Source: Epiperipatus broadwayi (Eukaryota > Onychophora > Udeonychophora > Euonychophora > Peripatidae). Taken from it: a stretch of DNA of 64,000 nt. This document shows, piece after piece, positions 24,550 through 36,800 of this stretch (within the stretch, counting starts at the first letter, position 1; every line of letters begins with the position of its first letter). Made by a program: the position numbers and the translations under genes. Under the pieces are notes generated by a model. It saw only the letters and a program-made list of their open reading frames with translations, was not told the origin of the DNA and did not search any database. The DNA is taken from the NCBI GenBank assembly GCA_028023455.1, contig JAQFVV010006337.1, forward strand, positions 1,603,001-1,667,000, written 5' to 3'.

Positions 24550-24660
24550 CTGTGTAATTTAGCTCAATGGTAGAAACAGATACTGGAATGTGGGGTCAAT
24601 CGGTTATGGCGCTGGTATTTCCAAAGTTCTTATGAATTTTCGAGCAAGAAAGTCACTCAA
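24550..24660 (+). repeat. Possible tRNA-derived SINE fragment (A box)
   Basis: TTTAGCTCAATGGTAGAAA at 24558-24576 closely matches the D-arm / A box of tRNAs. The following 80 bp are clearly less AT-rich than the surroundings. No convincing B box follows at the right distance and no cloverleaf closes, so it is not a tRNA gene. A decayed SINE head is the best guess. Confidence 0.35.
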
Positions 24661-25283
24661 ATATTTTATTATAAAAAGCTAAATCTCTGAATGTATTATA
24701 GATGAGCCTGCAGAATTTTTTTTTTTTCTAAGGTGGAAATTATAGATAACTTGTATAACTTTATTTTACTTTTTTAAATTAAAAATACACTTCAAATGTA
24801 AATATCTGGAAAGAGTCTTTGGTAGCCAATGTTTCAATATGATTATTACAATACAAATAAACAATATAAATATTAAAAAAGTATATTTATAAATATATTT
24901 TCTACCTATGTAATTTTAATACATTCAACAATTACACGTCTAAAGATTATCTGTACTTGAACTTTTTTATTTGTTCTTTCTTTTTATTATTTACTAATTA
25001 CTTCATTAATTAAAGAATGTTTTTTTTCCCATTCTCAAATTTAATAAAACATGGATTTCTTACGTTATTATCTATTTCATTTTATAACTCACAATTAGTT
25101 CAGTATCTATATATTTTGTTTTAAATAAAATGTTTTAGTACTTTAAAAGAGAATAAAGCAATTAATACTTTTTGTTATTGCCAATCTTCACTCCTTTCTT
25201 CACAACTTTATATAACTATATATTAAAATCATCATTAAATAAATTTCATATATCAATATTTTTTTAATATACATCATATTTAT
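24661..25283. other. AT-rich spacer
   Basis: Nothing recognised. Poly-T runs and short frames only. Confidence 0.4.
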
Positions 25284-25500
25284 TTATATTAAGAAGTTAG
25301 AGATATATATGTATGAGAGATGATAATCTGGACCAACTGATGAGTGCTGGTTTAGCATGAAATACGTATATTGGTGATTATTAATCTTTTCTACATGTGT
25401 GTGGTCATGTGTATCAGTTGTATGAGATAGTGTGGATAGTTGAAGGGTGCTTGAAAATCTGAGTTCAAATCCTATATACTTACAATTAAGCTCCCAGGTT
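25284..25500 (+). mobile_element. Hammerhead-bearing short retroelement, best-preserved copy
   Basis: Begins near GATAATCTGGACC and contains an apparently intact hammerhead ribozyme (25332-25375). This is followed by a family-specific stretch with GTGTGGTCATGTGTATCAG and GAGATAGTGTGGATAG, and then a polymerase III B-box-like GAGTTCAAATCC at 25461-25472. It shares this order with the copy at 55950-56215 (minus). Hammerheads with short, self-complementary stem III are known from Penelope-like elements and from small non-autonomous retrozymes. The element encodes no protein. The open frames across it on both strands are incidental. Confidence 0.7.
25332..25375 (+). ncRNA. Hammerhead ribozyme, intact core
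   Basis: Stem I pairs ACCAA (25332-25336) with TTGGT (25371-25375). The first core block CTGATGA is at 25337-25343. Stem II pairs GTGCT (25344-25348) with AGCAT (25354-25358) around loop GGTTT, one pair being G-U. The second core block GAAA is at 25359-25362. Stem III is the self-complementary TACGTA (25363-25368). T25369 and A25370 give the U-H dinucleotide, so cleavage is predicted after 25370. All invariant positions are present. Outer bases (ATAAT before, ATTAT after) can extend stem I beyond an internal loop, as in fast natural hammerheads. The very short stem III suggests it may work best as a dimer. Confidence 0.8.
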
Positions 25501-25818
25501 TGTGAAGAGTGCCTGGTTTTCAAATATTTAGATAAAAGAAAAAAAAAAGAGGACAATACACATAACGCAATATTTAAAAAAACTTCTAAATGTAATATAT
25601 TTTTATTTATTTTAATCTTAATACTTGAAAATATTGCTATATTTTTAGACTTAATAGTTGGCCAAGTTATTGGTCAATTACAATTCAATTTTACCTATGT
25701 TATTTAATTTCATTGTTCTACTTTTAAAGAGATCGATTCAGATTGAATCAAATGTATTTGGTACCATAAGCAAGTAAAGAACTATAGATCGAATTTTTAT
25801 TATAATATATATATTAAT

Positions 25819-26006
25819 AATTATGCATAAAAAGCCTTTTTCAGGATATGTTTTTGTGCCTTTTCAAATGTTAAGAATATATTTTAATGTTAACCAATTG
25901 TTACAGGTAGCATTTTGTCCGCAATAATTGGTTACCATTAAAATAGATGCTTAATATTTGAAAAGGCACAAAACCATCTATCAAAAAAGGTATTTTATGT
26001 ATAATT
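25819..26006. repeat. Foldback element
   Basis: Two arms of about 80 bp face each other. TGTGCCTTTTCAAATGTTAAG and TTAAAATGGTAACCAATT-like text on the left pair with their complements on the right (GGTTACCATTAAAAT, TTTGAAAAGGCACA). The outer ends AATTATGCATAAAA and TATTTTATGTATAATT also pair. Coordinates of the ends are approximate. It is bounded by TA-rich sequence, which fits a MITE that targets TA. Confidence 0.75.
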
Positions 26007-26281
26007 ATTTATATATATATATATATAGTTGTTATAATATGATATTACTATTATTTATTATAATTTATATGAAGAAGACAATAATAGACTTCTTTAATTC
26101 TTGATGACATAAAAATATATAAAGTATAAAAATAAAAAGTGCATACCAAAATTTCTCTCAATATATACAGATTATATAGTGTTTCATGATTTTTAGAAAT
26201 TACACTATTTCTCTAAATTTTTTTTATCGGAAATGAAAAAAAATGTCTTATATACACCACTACCCTTGTTAGCAATGGAAC

Positions 26282-26670
26282 TTTATGTGAGGATTTTCCA
26301 TAATAAGCATCAATAATTTCTACATATTACTTTTATTTACAATCAATTATTGGTTATTACAACATTCACAGAAAATTTGAAACTTTTTAAAAAAACAACC
26401 ATTTTTTCAAATGTCAGCCATTTCATGATTGGTGACATCATAGAATAGTGACTTCATTAAAATTATATCATTCTAAAATAAAATGGTGAAATTCAAATTT
26501 AAAATATGCAATACAATACAGAATTAATTTCTTATACAATATTATTTTAGTTACAGAATTAAAATATAATTAATATACTTTATCTAATTTCCATCCAGTG
26601 TTCTTGTAAGACAATCAATACTTTCATTTATGACATATCCAAAATAAAAATGATTTTTATTGTTAATGAT
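26282..26670 (+). repeat. Interspersed repeat of about 430 bp, copy 2 of 2
   Basis: Direct-orientation relative of 7870-8305. GATTGGTGACATCATAG, ACAGAATTAAAATATAA and GTAAGACAATCAATACTTTC are the best anchors. It is clearly diverged, with small indels throughout. No coding content. Confidence 0.55.
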
Positions 26671-26775
26671 GACAAAAACAAAAAAAAGCTAGTTTCAAAT
26701 AGTAGATAATCAAAAACATACTTTGATCACACACAACTATAAAGTATATTAATATTAAATTTCAAAATATACACT

Positions 26776-27162
26776 AGAAATTAAATTGAGAAACTGCAAA
26801 ACTCTCGTGCTCACCACTATCTACTAACCAATCAGATTGTAAATACAAGACAGAGAATTTAACAAGAATAAGGTGGTCCACCCTATTATTTACTTGTCTT
26901 TTTATATATCCAAGCCAGTCTAAAGTACTTAGATCTGAAAGCATGAATATTAAATATCTTCACACTTAACTCACTAAGTTTAAATTACAAACATACAGCA
27001 TGAAATCCTACAATTTACTGGCTTGGATATATAGAAAGACAAGTAAAGAATAGGGTGGACCTCTCTATTCTTGTTAAATTCTCTGTCTTGTATATTTACA
27101 ATTTGATTGGCTGGTAGATAGTGGTGAGCGTGAGAGTTTTGCAGTCTCTCAATTTAATTTCA
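26776..27162. mobile_element. Long-TIR element related to the promoter-like array
   Basis: The left arm (26776-26919) and right arm (27018-27162) are inverted repeats of about 144 bp. Shared anchors are AACTGCAAAACTCTC, CCAATCA, AGACAGAGAATTTAACAAGA and CCAAGCCAG. The middle (26920-27017) reads as a diverged version of the middle of the 370-bp array unit, sharing AAGCCAGTCT, CTGAAAGCATGAA and AACTCACTAAGTTTAAATTAC-like text. The arms keep the CCAAT box and TATA-like tract in the same order as the array units. It is most simply a single dispersed member of the family amplified at 3746-5703. Confidence 0.75.
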
Positions 27163-30100
27163 ATACTGTTTGTGCTTTATAAAAATAAATATTATTTAAT
27201 ATACATTAGCTAAAATATACCCATTTCAATCAATTTCATGGATTAAAATTCCTATCAAGATTATTTTGCCTGCAGCAAAAATATGATCATTGTAATTGTA
27301 AAATACAATCATCAAAATTATCAGATCAAAGGTTACTAAGCATAAGTTTTAAATATCATTTATTAACTCAATTTTAGATTAAGTCTCATAGTTTGTTTCT
27401 GATGTATTCAAAATAATAGTGCTTTTATTGTAAATACAAAACTAGATTATCAGCAAAAAAAGATTTGATTTGAATTATCAAAACTGTCACAACCATCTGT
27501 ACACTATATTTTGTTATCTAATTTTTATTATTTAGAATTGAATTTATGTAAAATAAATAAATTCATAAAACCACACTTTAAAAAAAAGTTAACAGTGCTG
27601 TAAAAAAATCAAAGTTTCATTGGTTAGATATTACAAAAATAAAAAAACTTTGATAACACAATGCAAAGTGCATCAAAAAAGAAATTTTAAAACATACATT
27701 GTAGTTAATTTTGTTTTTCTACATGCTTTATTTAATAAATCATGATTCAAGAAATATTATTTGGCTAAAATATAAAGCAAAATGAAAGACTGTCAATGAA
27801 AAATTATTTAAAAAACATTATAACTAATAAAATGTTTTACACAATATATTTATCCACAAACTAGTACTTTTTAAAATAAAAATATACTTAATAAAATTTT
27901 TATTCTTATTTAACACTTTCCTTTTTTTAATCAGATTTTTATATATTTTGAATATAAATTAAAAAATTCATTTTTGCCTCATAGCAAATCATTATAACTG
28001 CTTATTTTTTATGTGAGATTTTGTTTTGTGAAGCATTTTAGGAACAAAATTAAGCTGGCTTCTGAGTTAACTAACTTGATCTCCCTATCATTAGAAAATG
28101 TTCCTTGTTTATTTCAAAAAAGTGATATAATGTTGAAAGGTTTAAAAATGCTGTAGTAATGTTATCATAAATGAAAATGATTTCTAGTTTTTTTATAATA
28201 TAACTTTCCTCATAATGATTTTATTGACATTTTATTTGAAAAAAAATCTGAAGAAATCAGTATGTCACAGACTGTTGGTTTATATCTAAGGATACCACAT
28301 TGTTTGACAGAATAGAAAATTCCTTCTGATCATTTATTTCATTCTAGTCTTGTTTTTATACATAAGATTTTGGTATTAAAAATATGATTTTTTGCTTGTT
28401 TATAAAATATTTTTCATTGTTTTTAAACACTAATTGGTTGATTATTATTTAAAACAAAAAAAATACACATGTAAACTTTTGATTTATCTTTCATTTATAA
28501 AAATAAAAGCTATTAAAACTTGACCATAATATTAATATCATCATTTGTCAGAATTAACAACACATTAAAATCTTTCATTTTTGTAATTATTATAAAGAAA
28601 ATATCTGAATAACTTGATACTATTATAAATCAGCCTTTATTCATTCAAACTAAAAAAAACCTTAAAAAACATTTTGTTCATTTTGACAGGTATGGGACAT
28701 AGTTTAATTTACAAGTCAGTTTTTAAATATGTAAATATGTTAAATGTGATTTTTTTTCATGTATTATTCATTTGTAAAATAAAACAAAAAAAAAATCAAA
28801 TCTAACTTGAGTTTTAGTATAAAATAAAACTTTATGCAGTAGTGAAAGTTGAGCATTTTCTAAAACTTTCATCAGTTAAAAAAATAATTGTTTTTAAATT
28901 ATAACAATTTTGTATATTTAATTTTTACTCATGTAATAGTTAAAATATATAAACTCAAAGAAAAATCATAAGCTTCAGGAAAGATATTTGTTATAGAGAA
29001 TCCAATAAAATAAGTTCAGTTTTTTTTTTAAAAAAAAAAGATGGGTGGGAGATTATTAAATATTGATTTGTATAATCCTTAGACAACAAATCAAAATAAG
29101 TAACTTAAATAAAATAGAACTCAATAAAGATACTGAAATTGATAAACTGGTAATAGAGCAAATAAAAAAAGGCTTACACATGCACACATACATAAATTGT
29201 ATACTAGTTTATATAAGACATTTATTTTTATTTTTAAAAAAAAAACTATTTTCAATTCATCAAAAACATATTTAAATTTTCTATCTATTTAAAATATAAA
29301 TTAAAATTCCTTTCCAACATTATACTTTGAAAATATACATTTAAAAAAGATAAAATAAATAAATAAAAAAAGATCTATATTTTATTCCATTTAGCTCAAA
29401 GATAAACTTTTGAGTTAAGGAAGTTGCATGTAAATTTTTTTGAAAAAAAGCTTCATCAGTTATGCAAAAATCATGAATAGCATTATTAATGCATGTATGT
29501 GCCTTGGAAACTCATAACAGTTACTTGCTAATGGTAGTCTACTTTTCGTATAAAAGTCATATATATATAAATGAAAAGCAAAGATTTTTATTTTTATTTT
29601 TTAAAAGTCAAACATAAGGTTAAATTCTAATTTTATTTGAAATACTGTCCTTTCATCCATCTCCCCTTCTTCTTTCTTTCTTTAAATAATCAATAAATAC
29701 TTTAAACTCAAACCACAAATAAAAAACTTATATAAAGAAGTTTTTTTTTTCTAAGACGATTTTTAAAATACAATTTTTTTTTCCTGCATGACAAAAGACT
29801 GTGCCTTGACAAGCTTCTAATTTTTCTGTCCTTTTATTTTGTTGTTTTGTGAAAAACATTTTCAAGTTAAACTTCAATCAAAGGCAAGATCGAACAACAT
29901 TAAATAATCTCTTTTAAATAGTTCACTAAAAAAGATGAATGCAGAAGATTCAGCTTTTACTGTGATAGCAACCAAAGATACAACTTGAGCATTTTGAGTA
30001 TTGATTGAAATATATATATAAAAAAGCTATTTGACAAAGATTTGATTGAGATAACAGCAGTTTAAAACGTAAAGTTTACATTATTATATGTTTAAAAAAA

Positions 30101-30685
30101 AAAAAAGAGGAAAAAAACACTTTTCTTTTTTAAGTTTAAACCTTTTTGTTTTAAAAATATTTATGTAAAAGTAATTATTAAGCAATAAAATTATATTAAT
30201 ACGTAAATACTTGTTAAGAACATTCATTCATTTATGTATAAAATTTATATTAAAAACAAACAAAAAAAGGCTAAAAGTTTAGGAAAAAAAAAACTCAACA
30301 CAAATTAATATTAAAAGACATTGAAAAAAGAGACTAGTCTAAAAGTAGTTAGATAGAGAGTAAAAAGTTATTGATTTGCATTTTGATTGGCAAAGTCAAA
30401 AAATAAAGAAGAGAAAAAATATCATTGCGTGTACAAATTGAATAGAATTGATTTGTTCATCCTTTCACATACTTATTGACAAACATTGATTGACATCATA
30501 AGCAACAAACTAATGAATATAGAGATGTTAAGAAAATAAGAAATTTAGAATAAAAACATCTAAATAAAAAAAAGATCATTATCAATAAGAGATTGGGAGA
30601 TATGATTTAATTCCAAGCCAAGAGGAACAGAAAAACATTGAAATTAAGTTTGAATTAATCAAAAAGTTTTTAAATTGATTTAAAC
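27163..30685. other. 3.5-kb AT-rich stretch, nothing recognised
   Basis: No gene or repeat family identified. Frequent runs of A or T, and a poly-T/poly-A junction at about 29020-29040. The open frame at 29063-29275 is Lys/Ile/Asn-rich and shows no domain. Confidence 0.5.
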
Positions 30686-31048
30686 ATAATAGAGATAAAA
30701 AATGTTTTTATATTAAATGCTTTTATTGAATGTACCTTAACATGAAATAAAATAATTGTTTCTTCAATCATAATTGGAGTTTATAGATTTCAGTTGAAAT
30801 AAAAGCATGGAGGGAGGGGGGTTCAGAAATTAATTGAATTAATCCCTTGTTATTAAAAATAATGCTTTTATTTTAAGTTAAATCTAAAAACTCCAATTGG
30901 ATTGAAGAAACAATTACTTTATTTCTTTTTACTGCATTGTTAATAAAAGCATTTAAAAACAGGCAAACCTCTCTATGCATACTGTCATGGGATGTTTATT
31001 AGCTTAATAAAAGCATTTATTATCAAAAAAAAATTTATCTCTATTATT
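30686..31048. repeat. Foldback element with nested arms
   Basis: ATAATAGAGATAAA at the left end pairs with TTTATCTCTATTAT at the right end. Further in, TATTAAATGCTTTTATT pairs with AATAAAAGCATTTA. The innermost arms (about 30740-30810 and 30855-30930) pair over AATAATTGTTTCTTCAAT and CTCCAATTGGATTGAAGAAA-type text. The whole would fold into one long hairpin of about 360 bp. The loop contains a G-rich spot (GGAGGGAGGGGGG at 30811-30823). Confidence 0.7.
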
Positions 31049-31159
31049 TTTAAGTTTTTAATATTGGCACAGTCAATGAAAATGTAAAACTATATTGTAC
31101 TTTAAATTGACTGGACACTTATAGTTGATATATATACATATCACTAGATAGTTCTGCTA

Positions 31160-32350
31160 TAACTTAAAATGTATATATTGTACCAGTCGGTTTCGTCTGT
31201 TCATATAACAAGATCTAGCATCTAGGCAAAAATACCTCAAGTCCAATCATGCGCAAGATACATAAGTCAGGAACACTCATGAACTCTGCCCTATTTGACT
31301 ATTTTCCAGATCTACCAACTTATGAGCAACAATTCCAATGATACTGATCTAATTTATTTCTACCCACTGGCATCACAAAGTCGTGACCCAAAAAGACTCT
31401 TATTTGAACTTTATTCATGTATAGAATATTATTGTTAGTGATTTTCGATCATCTAGTAAATGAAACCTTTTATATAACATCAAAATTATTTCTATTCAAT
31501 AAATGAAACAATGACTTAGATATTTAGAAATATATATATATAAGATTTATTAAGTAACTGGAGATATATCTATGATTGATTGCAAATGTTATTTGTGTTA
31601 AAATGTAAATACAGGGGATATTATCTCCCTTAGATGACATTAACCTCTCTTACAATGCTATAAAACGAACATATTTAATCAGCAATAATAAATAATTTAT
31701 GGCTTTGTTCTAATGCGGCTATTTATATGTCAATAATTTACAGATTGTATGCGATACCTAAGATTTTTAATAATAGCGCTGGACTACAGTTATTTACAGT
31801 TCTTTAAATCCACCATTAATAAAACAACAGCACTCATACCAATACATAAGTTTATTGAGTTTGTTGACAATGGTTATTATATTTAATTAATATTTGCATT
31901 GCGAAATAAGAACATATGTGGGAAGCTAATTTAAGAAATAATAATTATGGCAGAAATATTGTATCTGAAAGTGTGAATGAAATATAAAAAAAAATGGCAA
32001 TCCATTTAGCATAATCATAACAGTACTGTTTAGGAGCATTGATAGGCTTTAACGAGAATGAAATATGGGAGAGCGGTATGTGTATGATGGCAATGGAGAG
32101 ATCTATTCTAAGATCCAAAAAGGTGCTTCAATTCACAGTTAAAGAAGGCGACTCTCTGCAAATGTTGGCAGGGTCGGGTCATAAACAACGAAGAATGTGC
32201 TTTTATTGAATTGCCATAGGCTAGACTTTTGCCAGAGCGAACCCTATGCAATAATATCTAGCGCTGAAGAAGTCCAAAAGAAGTTTGCCAAACCTTGTCC
32301 TTGGTATTGGAAGTAAAAATGAATGAAGCACAAATATATATAAAACTAAA
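31160..32350. other. Locally GC-richer interval, unidentified
   Basis: Two parts, about 31185-31395 and 32045-32345, stand out against the AT-rich surroundings and contain few homopolymers. The frames are short on both strands and I recognise no protein family. One frame near 32115 reads FTVKEGDSL, which resembles the start of a LysM motif, but it is isolated and soon stopped. These could be parts of an exon, an old element or a regulatory segment. Confidence 0.3.
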
Positions 32351-33698
32351 GGCCGGTATACACGTAACGCTTGAATTGATATATATATATATATACTTAA
32401 AACTAAGAAATAAAGAATTATCGCCTATCTTTATTGATAAAAACCCAGCATACCGGTAAAATTTACGTTACTACGTGGATATGGAAGAATTACATTTAAT
32501 GCTAATATAATAGCTTATAGAACTAGAATACCCCCCCTTTATATTACTTTAAATTACACATAACCTTCCCACAACGTATGACTAATATAAATCTTTGGTT
32601 TTGAATGCTTTAATAAATAGATAATTTTCATATTATTAAATATATATAAAGTCGGTGGTGGTTAGTGATTTCACGAAAGTAATATTAATTTAATTCATAT
32701 AAAAATATTTAAATATTAATTTAATTCATATAAATATATTTAAAGTTTTTGGAAGTTAGCGCTATTATTTAATTAATAAAAAAAAACACATTTCTAAGAA
32801 AACAGATTCTTGCTTAGCTTTCTTTCGAAAATAACATTATACAGTAATTATCAGATTCTGATTTTATTTACCCAGACTTGCAGGTGCCCCTATAATAAGA
32901 ATAACAAATTTGTTTTAAAAAATACTAGATTAATCAAAGATTAAAAGTAATAGTGTAAGCATTTGCGATTCTGGGGGAAATTATTGACATATAATTTAGT
33001 ATATGAAAATATAAAATATAATAATGAAAATAAAGTATTGCCGCATAGACGTGAAATTAAGAAATAATAATTACTCAGGATAGGTTTAATGTAGGAGAGA
33101 TTACAGCTAAGTTATATAGAGAGAACAAGGTACAATTGACTAAAAGGTAAGAATTTTACAAATTAATTCATACTTAATATTAAATTTTACAAATAAAAAG
33201 GCGGTCATTACAAAATGTTTAACGAAACAGATAGATGAAATTTAAAATTATTCACGGTAACTTTAAGAATCTAGCAGCATTTGAAATGATTATCTCTGTA
33301 CAAACTTGGCTATTCTTTTGATGATTTTCAGATTTCCCTTGGAGAACTAGATCTAGTTTGACAAGCATAATTATTGAGGCAGGTAGTAAGTTCAGTATTT
33401 AACAAACAGGCATATAGTTATAGTCTATGAGTATCGGGATCCATGGGCACAGATTTCAGGGAAGGCCATCTCGAATGGCGAGAAAGGTGAAGTGGATTTA
33501 CTCATGACACATTGAAATTAATGAATGCAAATTTACTTGGCAACTCCTCTCACTGACTGTCTTAGTTCCTCTGTCAAATTAATTCATAATTATCCCATGC
33601 CTTGGTATTTGTGGAATCCCTTCTTGATTGGTCATTGCTAATCATTTTCTTTAATCCAATTTCCAAAAGAATTTCTATACAAGCTTTTACCCATTGTG
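32351..33698. other. Mostly AT-rich spacer
   Basis: Contains a short tandem duplication of ATTAATTTAATTCATATAAA-like text at about 32683-32745 and a somewhat GC-richer patch at 33420-33500. No gene recognised. Confidence 0.4.
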
Positions 33699-33899
33699 AT
33701 GGAAGATGCCATTGTTAGATAAGTATTCAAACTGAAATTAATTTGATAAAAAAATGTTTGTGATGAAAGTAAATCAATTAAGTTTAGTTTTTAATTTTGA
33801 TTTTAGAGAAACTTTTAATTAAATTTATTTTAGAAGATTATACAAGATTACGTTTCTCACCTTTAATTAATTTTGACTAATTACAATCGCATCTTCCAT
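33699..33899. mobile_element. Short TIR element (MITE), family with the copy at 44.45 kb
   Basis: The ends are ATGGAAGATGCCATTGTTA and TAATTACAATCGCATCTTCCAT, inverted copies of one another. The next bases inward also pair in part (AATTAATTT and its complement). The same termini occur at 44450-44663, so this is a family and not a chance palindrome. No coding capacity. The TIR lacks features that would place it in a known superfamily. Confidence 0.65.
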
Positions 33900-36800
33900 A
33901 TTGGATTTAAAAGAAAAGTAAAGTTTAATAGCAAAAATAATTTAAAAACAAAATTTTATAGAATGACATATAATGAACTTTTTGTAGTAATTATTTGCTC
34001 ATTATGTTTGTTTCTACAATATCTCTGTATGTGAGCTGCAATCAATAAATAATTACTATAACTTTTATAAAATAAAAAAATACAGAACATATAATATATT
34101 TTGATATTATAAGTTCATTATAATTAATCCCCTGTTACCTATTGCATATACATATTCCCTCTTTAAATACTATAGTTATTACTTTTATTTTTTATTTGTG
34201 TATAATTAAATTCAGATATTTATGCATACATCTTCATTAATAAGTATGTTAGTTAATAATAATCAAAAAAGACAAAAAAAATGTGTTAGTGAACAGAATA
34301 TATACACAAGAATAGGGTTTGAATTTAGCTTGGTAGCGGAAGATTTGAGGTGGGCTGTAAAGTGCAATCTGAATCTCAGATATCATAATTAGTATATGTT
34401 CATAATAATATATATCTATATAAGTCATTAAATATATGAAACATTATTTTAAGTAAAAAGTGTTAAACAATTTTACTTTGATTGAAAATGTCTTATTTTT
34501 TAAAAAAAATATTTACTAAAACTATATTGTAAATAAATGTAATTTAATAAATATAATTTTACTTCTTGTTAAAAAGTTCTTTGTTTTAAAAATACATTGT
34601 TATTTTTAAATCATAACTTCTCAAACAGAAAGCTTGTTTACATTTTCTATTAACAAAAATAATTTTACTTCTTTTTATTCAATACTAAAATATTTACACT
34701 TCTATATTATATTTTAATGGTTATTAATAAATCCTATTATATTTATTATACTTTATTTCTTATACATATATAATTATGCACATACTAAATATGATATACA
34801 CATAAAGAATATACATATTAACTTACTGCAGAAATAATTACTAATATATATGCATTATAGGAGTGAAATTTTTTAGAGAAAAAGAGTGGGGAAAATTTTT
34901 ACTTTCTTATTATTTAAATCATAACAAATAAAATCAACAGGAGCATTATTTAAAAATTACCACCATCCTTCCTATTTAAGAAACTAATTAACTATTCAAA
35001 AATTATTGTTTCCTATTATTTTCATAGACATTTTAAACAAATGTATAAAAATTCAACAAGTTATATGGAACTTAAGTCTGTTAATTATCAATTTAAAAAA
35101 TGTTAAAAAAATTAAATTAAAAGAAAAAAAATCTTATCAAACATTATTTAAAATAAATGAAAGTTGAAGAAAAATTGATAACTGAGATATGTGAAATTAT
35201 TAAATAATTTTAACACTTTCCTGTCATCAGTTCCATATCTAACAAACTAGGTGAGCTACTGAAAATATGAGTAAATTATATTGATTATGCTTGTATTAAC
35301 CAGTTTATTTTTCCAGGCATTGGAGCAGCATTTGAGATTTCTAAAAGTAAAATTTGAATTTTTCACCTCTGCTGAAAATTTTGCAACTCTTTTTTTCTAT
35401 GGCTTTAAAATTCATGTATATTTATTTTCTAATATTTTAAATACCCAAAAATTCAAAAGATAGTGGAAAAATCAAATATGCAGTCCATCAAAGTATCTCG
35501 AAGCTCTTCCGATGATGGATAACCATTATATATTTCATATTGTCAAACTTTGTGAGATTACTTTAAGAAAATATTACGATTGTCGAGAAAATATTATGAT
35601 GATCTAAAAAATTGATTTTTGAAATGTTTATGATTTTATTTGTATCATAATTGTGTAATAATGATTAAAAATCAAAAATAAATATTATTACATATTTATT
35701 TTTTACAGAAATGTTTTATTTTTAAATATAAAAGAATATATTCTAAATATTGTTAATATAGAGATTATGGTCATGGGAAAAGCAACTGTCTAGAAATGAG
35801 ATCACTCAGCAGATTGTTATAAAGTTTACTAATATCGTAAAAATTACGAAAAAATTTTAAACTTTAAAAGCATGAATTGATATTTAATAATTAAAAATAA
35901 TTCATTCAGATTTTTAAAACAAATATCAAAGAAAAAAGATTAAGTTTAATTTTGCAAATTGAATCGACTCCATCTGAAATTTGATGTCATGATAGCATTT
36001 TGTTTTGATTAAAATCTAATTTTAAAAATAATTTTGAAAATAAAGTGATTTTTAAAAAAATTATTTAATTTCTAAATAAAAATATCTATCAAATGAGGTC
36101 AAATTTAAAATATTCTGATAAAAAATAATGGTTTAATATCAAAATGAAAGTTGAAAGCTTAAATCCAGTGAGAACAAAGAAATCTTTCAGAATATTAGTG
36201 GAAAAATAAAATGGTTAATTGGTTGTAAGCCAGATTTCAAGCAATTCTATTGAATTTATATATATAATATCTCAATTTTAAAATTTCATTATATTTTGAA
36301 AAAGATCAAAAGTTAACAAAAAAACAAACCAATTTTCCAAAATCAATAAAAGCATTTAAAAATTAAAAAAATACTACAATAACTAGAGACTTTTGTGCAC
36401 AATTTTTAATTATTGTACACTTATAAATAGATGAGTTTTTTTCTCAATTTAATTATTTAATATTTATGAAAAAAATGTTTCAAATTTAATCTAAAACTGT
36501 AAAACATTAAAATGTGGAATTTATAATAAAAAAAACTTCAATAAATAACATTAGCATCATTAAACCAATAAAGCTCACTTTTTCTTCTGTATTCTTGTTT
36601 TCAAGGGCCTCAGTGCAAAATTTTTAATTGTTAAAGGTTTATAAATAAGTAATTTTCTCCTACTCAGTTTTAAAAAATTTAATTATTAAATATTTATGCA
36701 TATAAAAACACTTTCATGAACTTAAATTGAGTACTCACCTGGCACCCATAGTAGCTAAATAATGTTAGCATCCATCTATATTTCAGTTTTTTTTGTTAAT

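Noticed and set aside
24550-24660. A tRNA gene
   Set aside because: Good A box only. No B box at the right spacing, no closing acceptor stem and no anticodon arm.
32100-32200. FTVKEGDSL read as a LysM domain
   Set aside because: Only nine residues match, stops follow, and no other LysM residues or neighbouring coding text are present.
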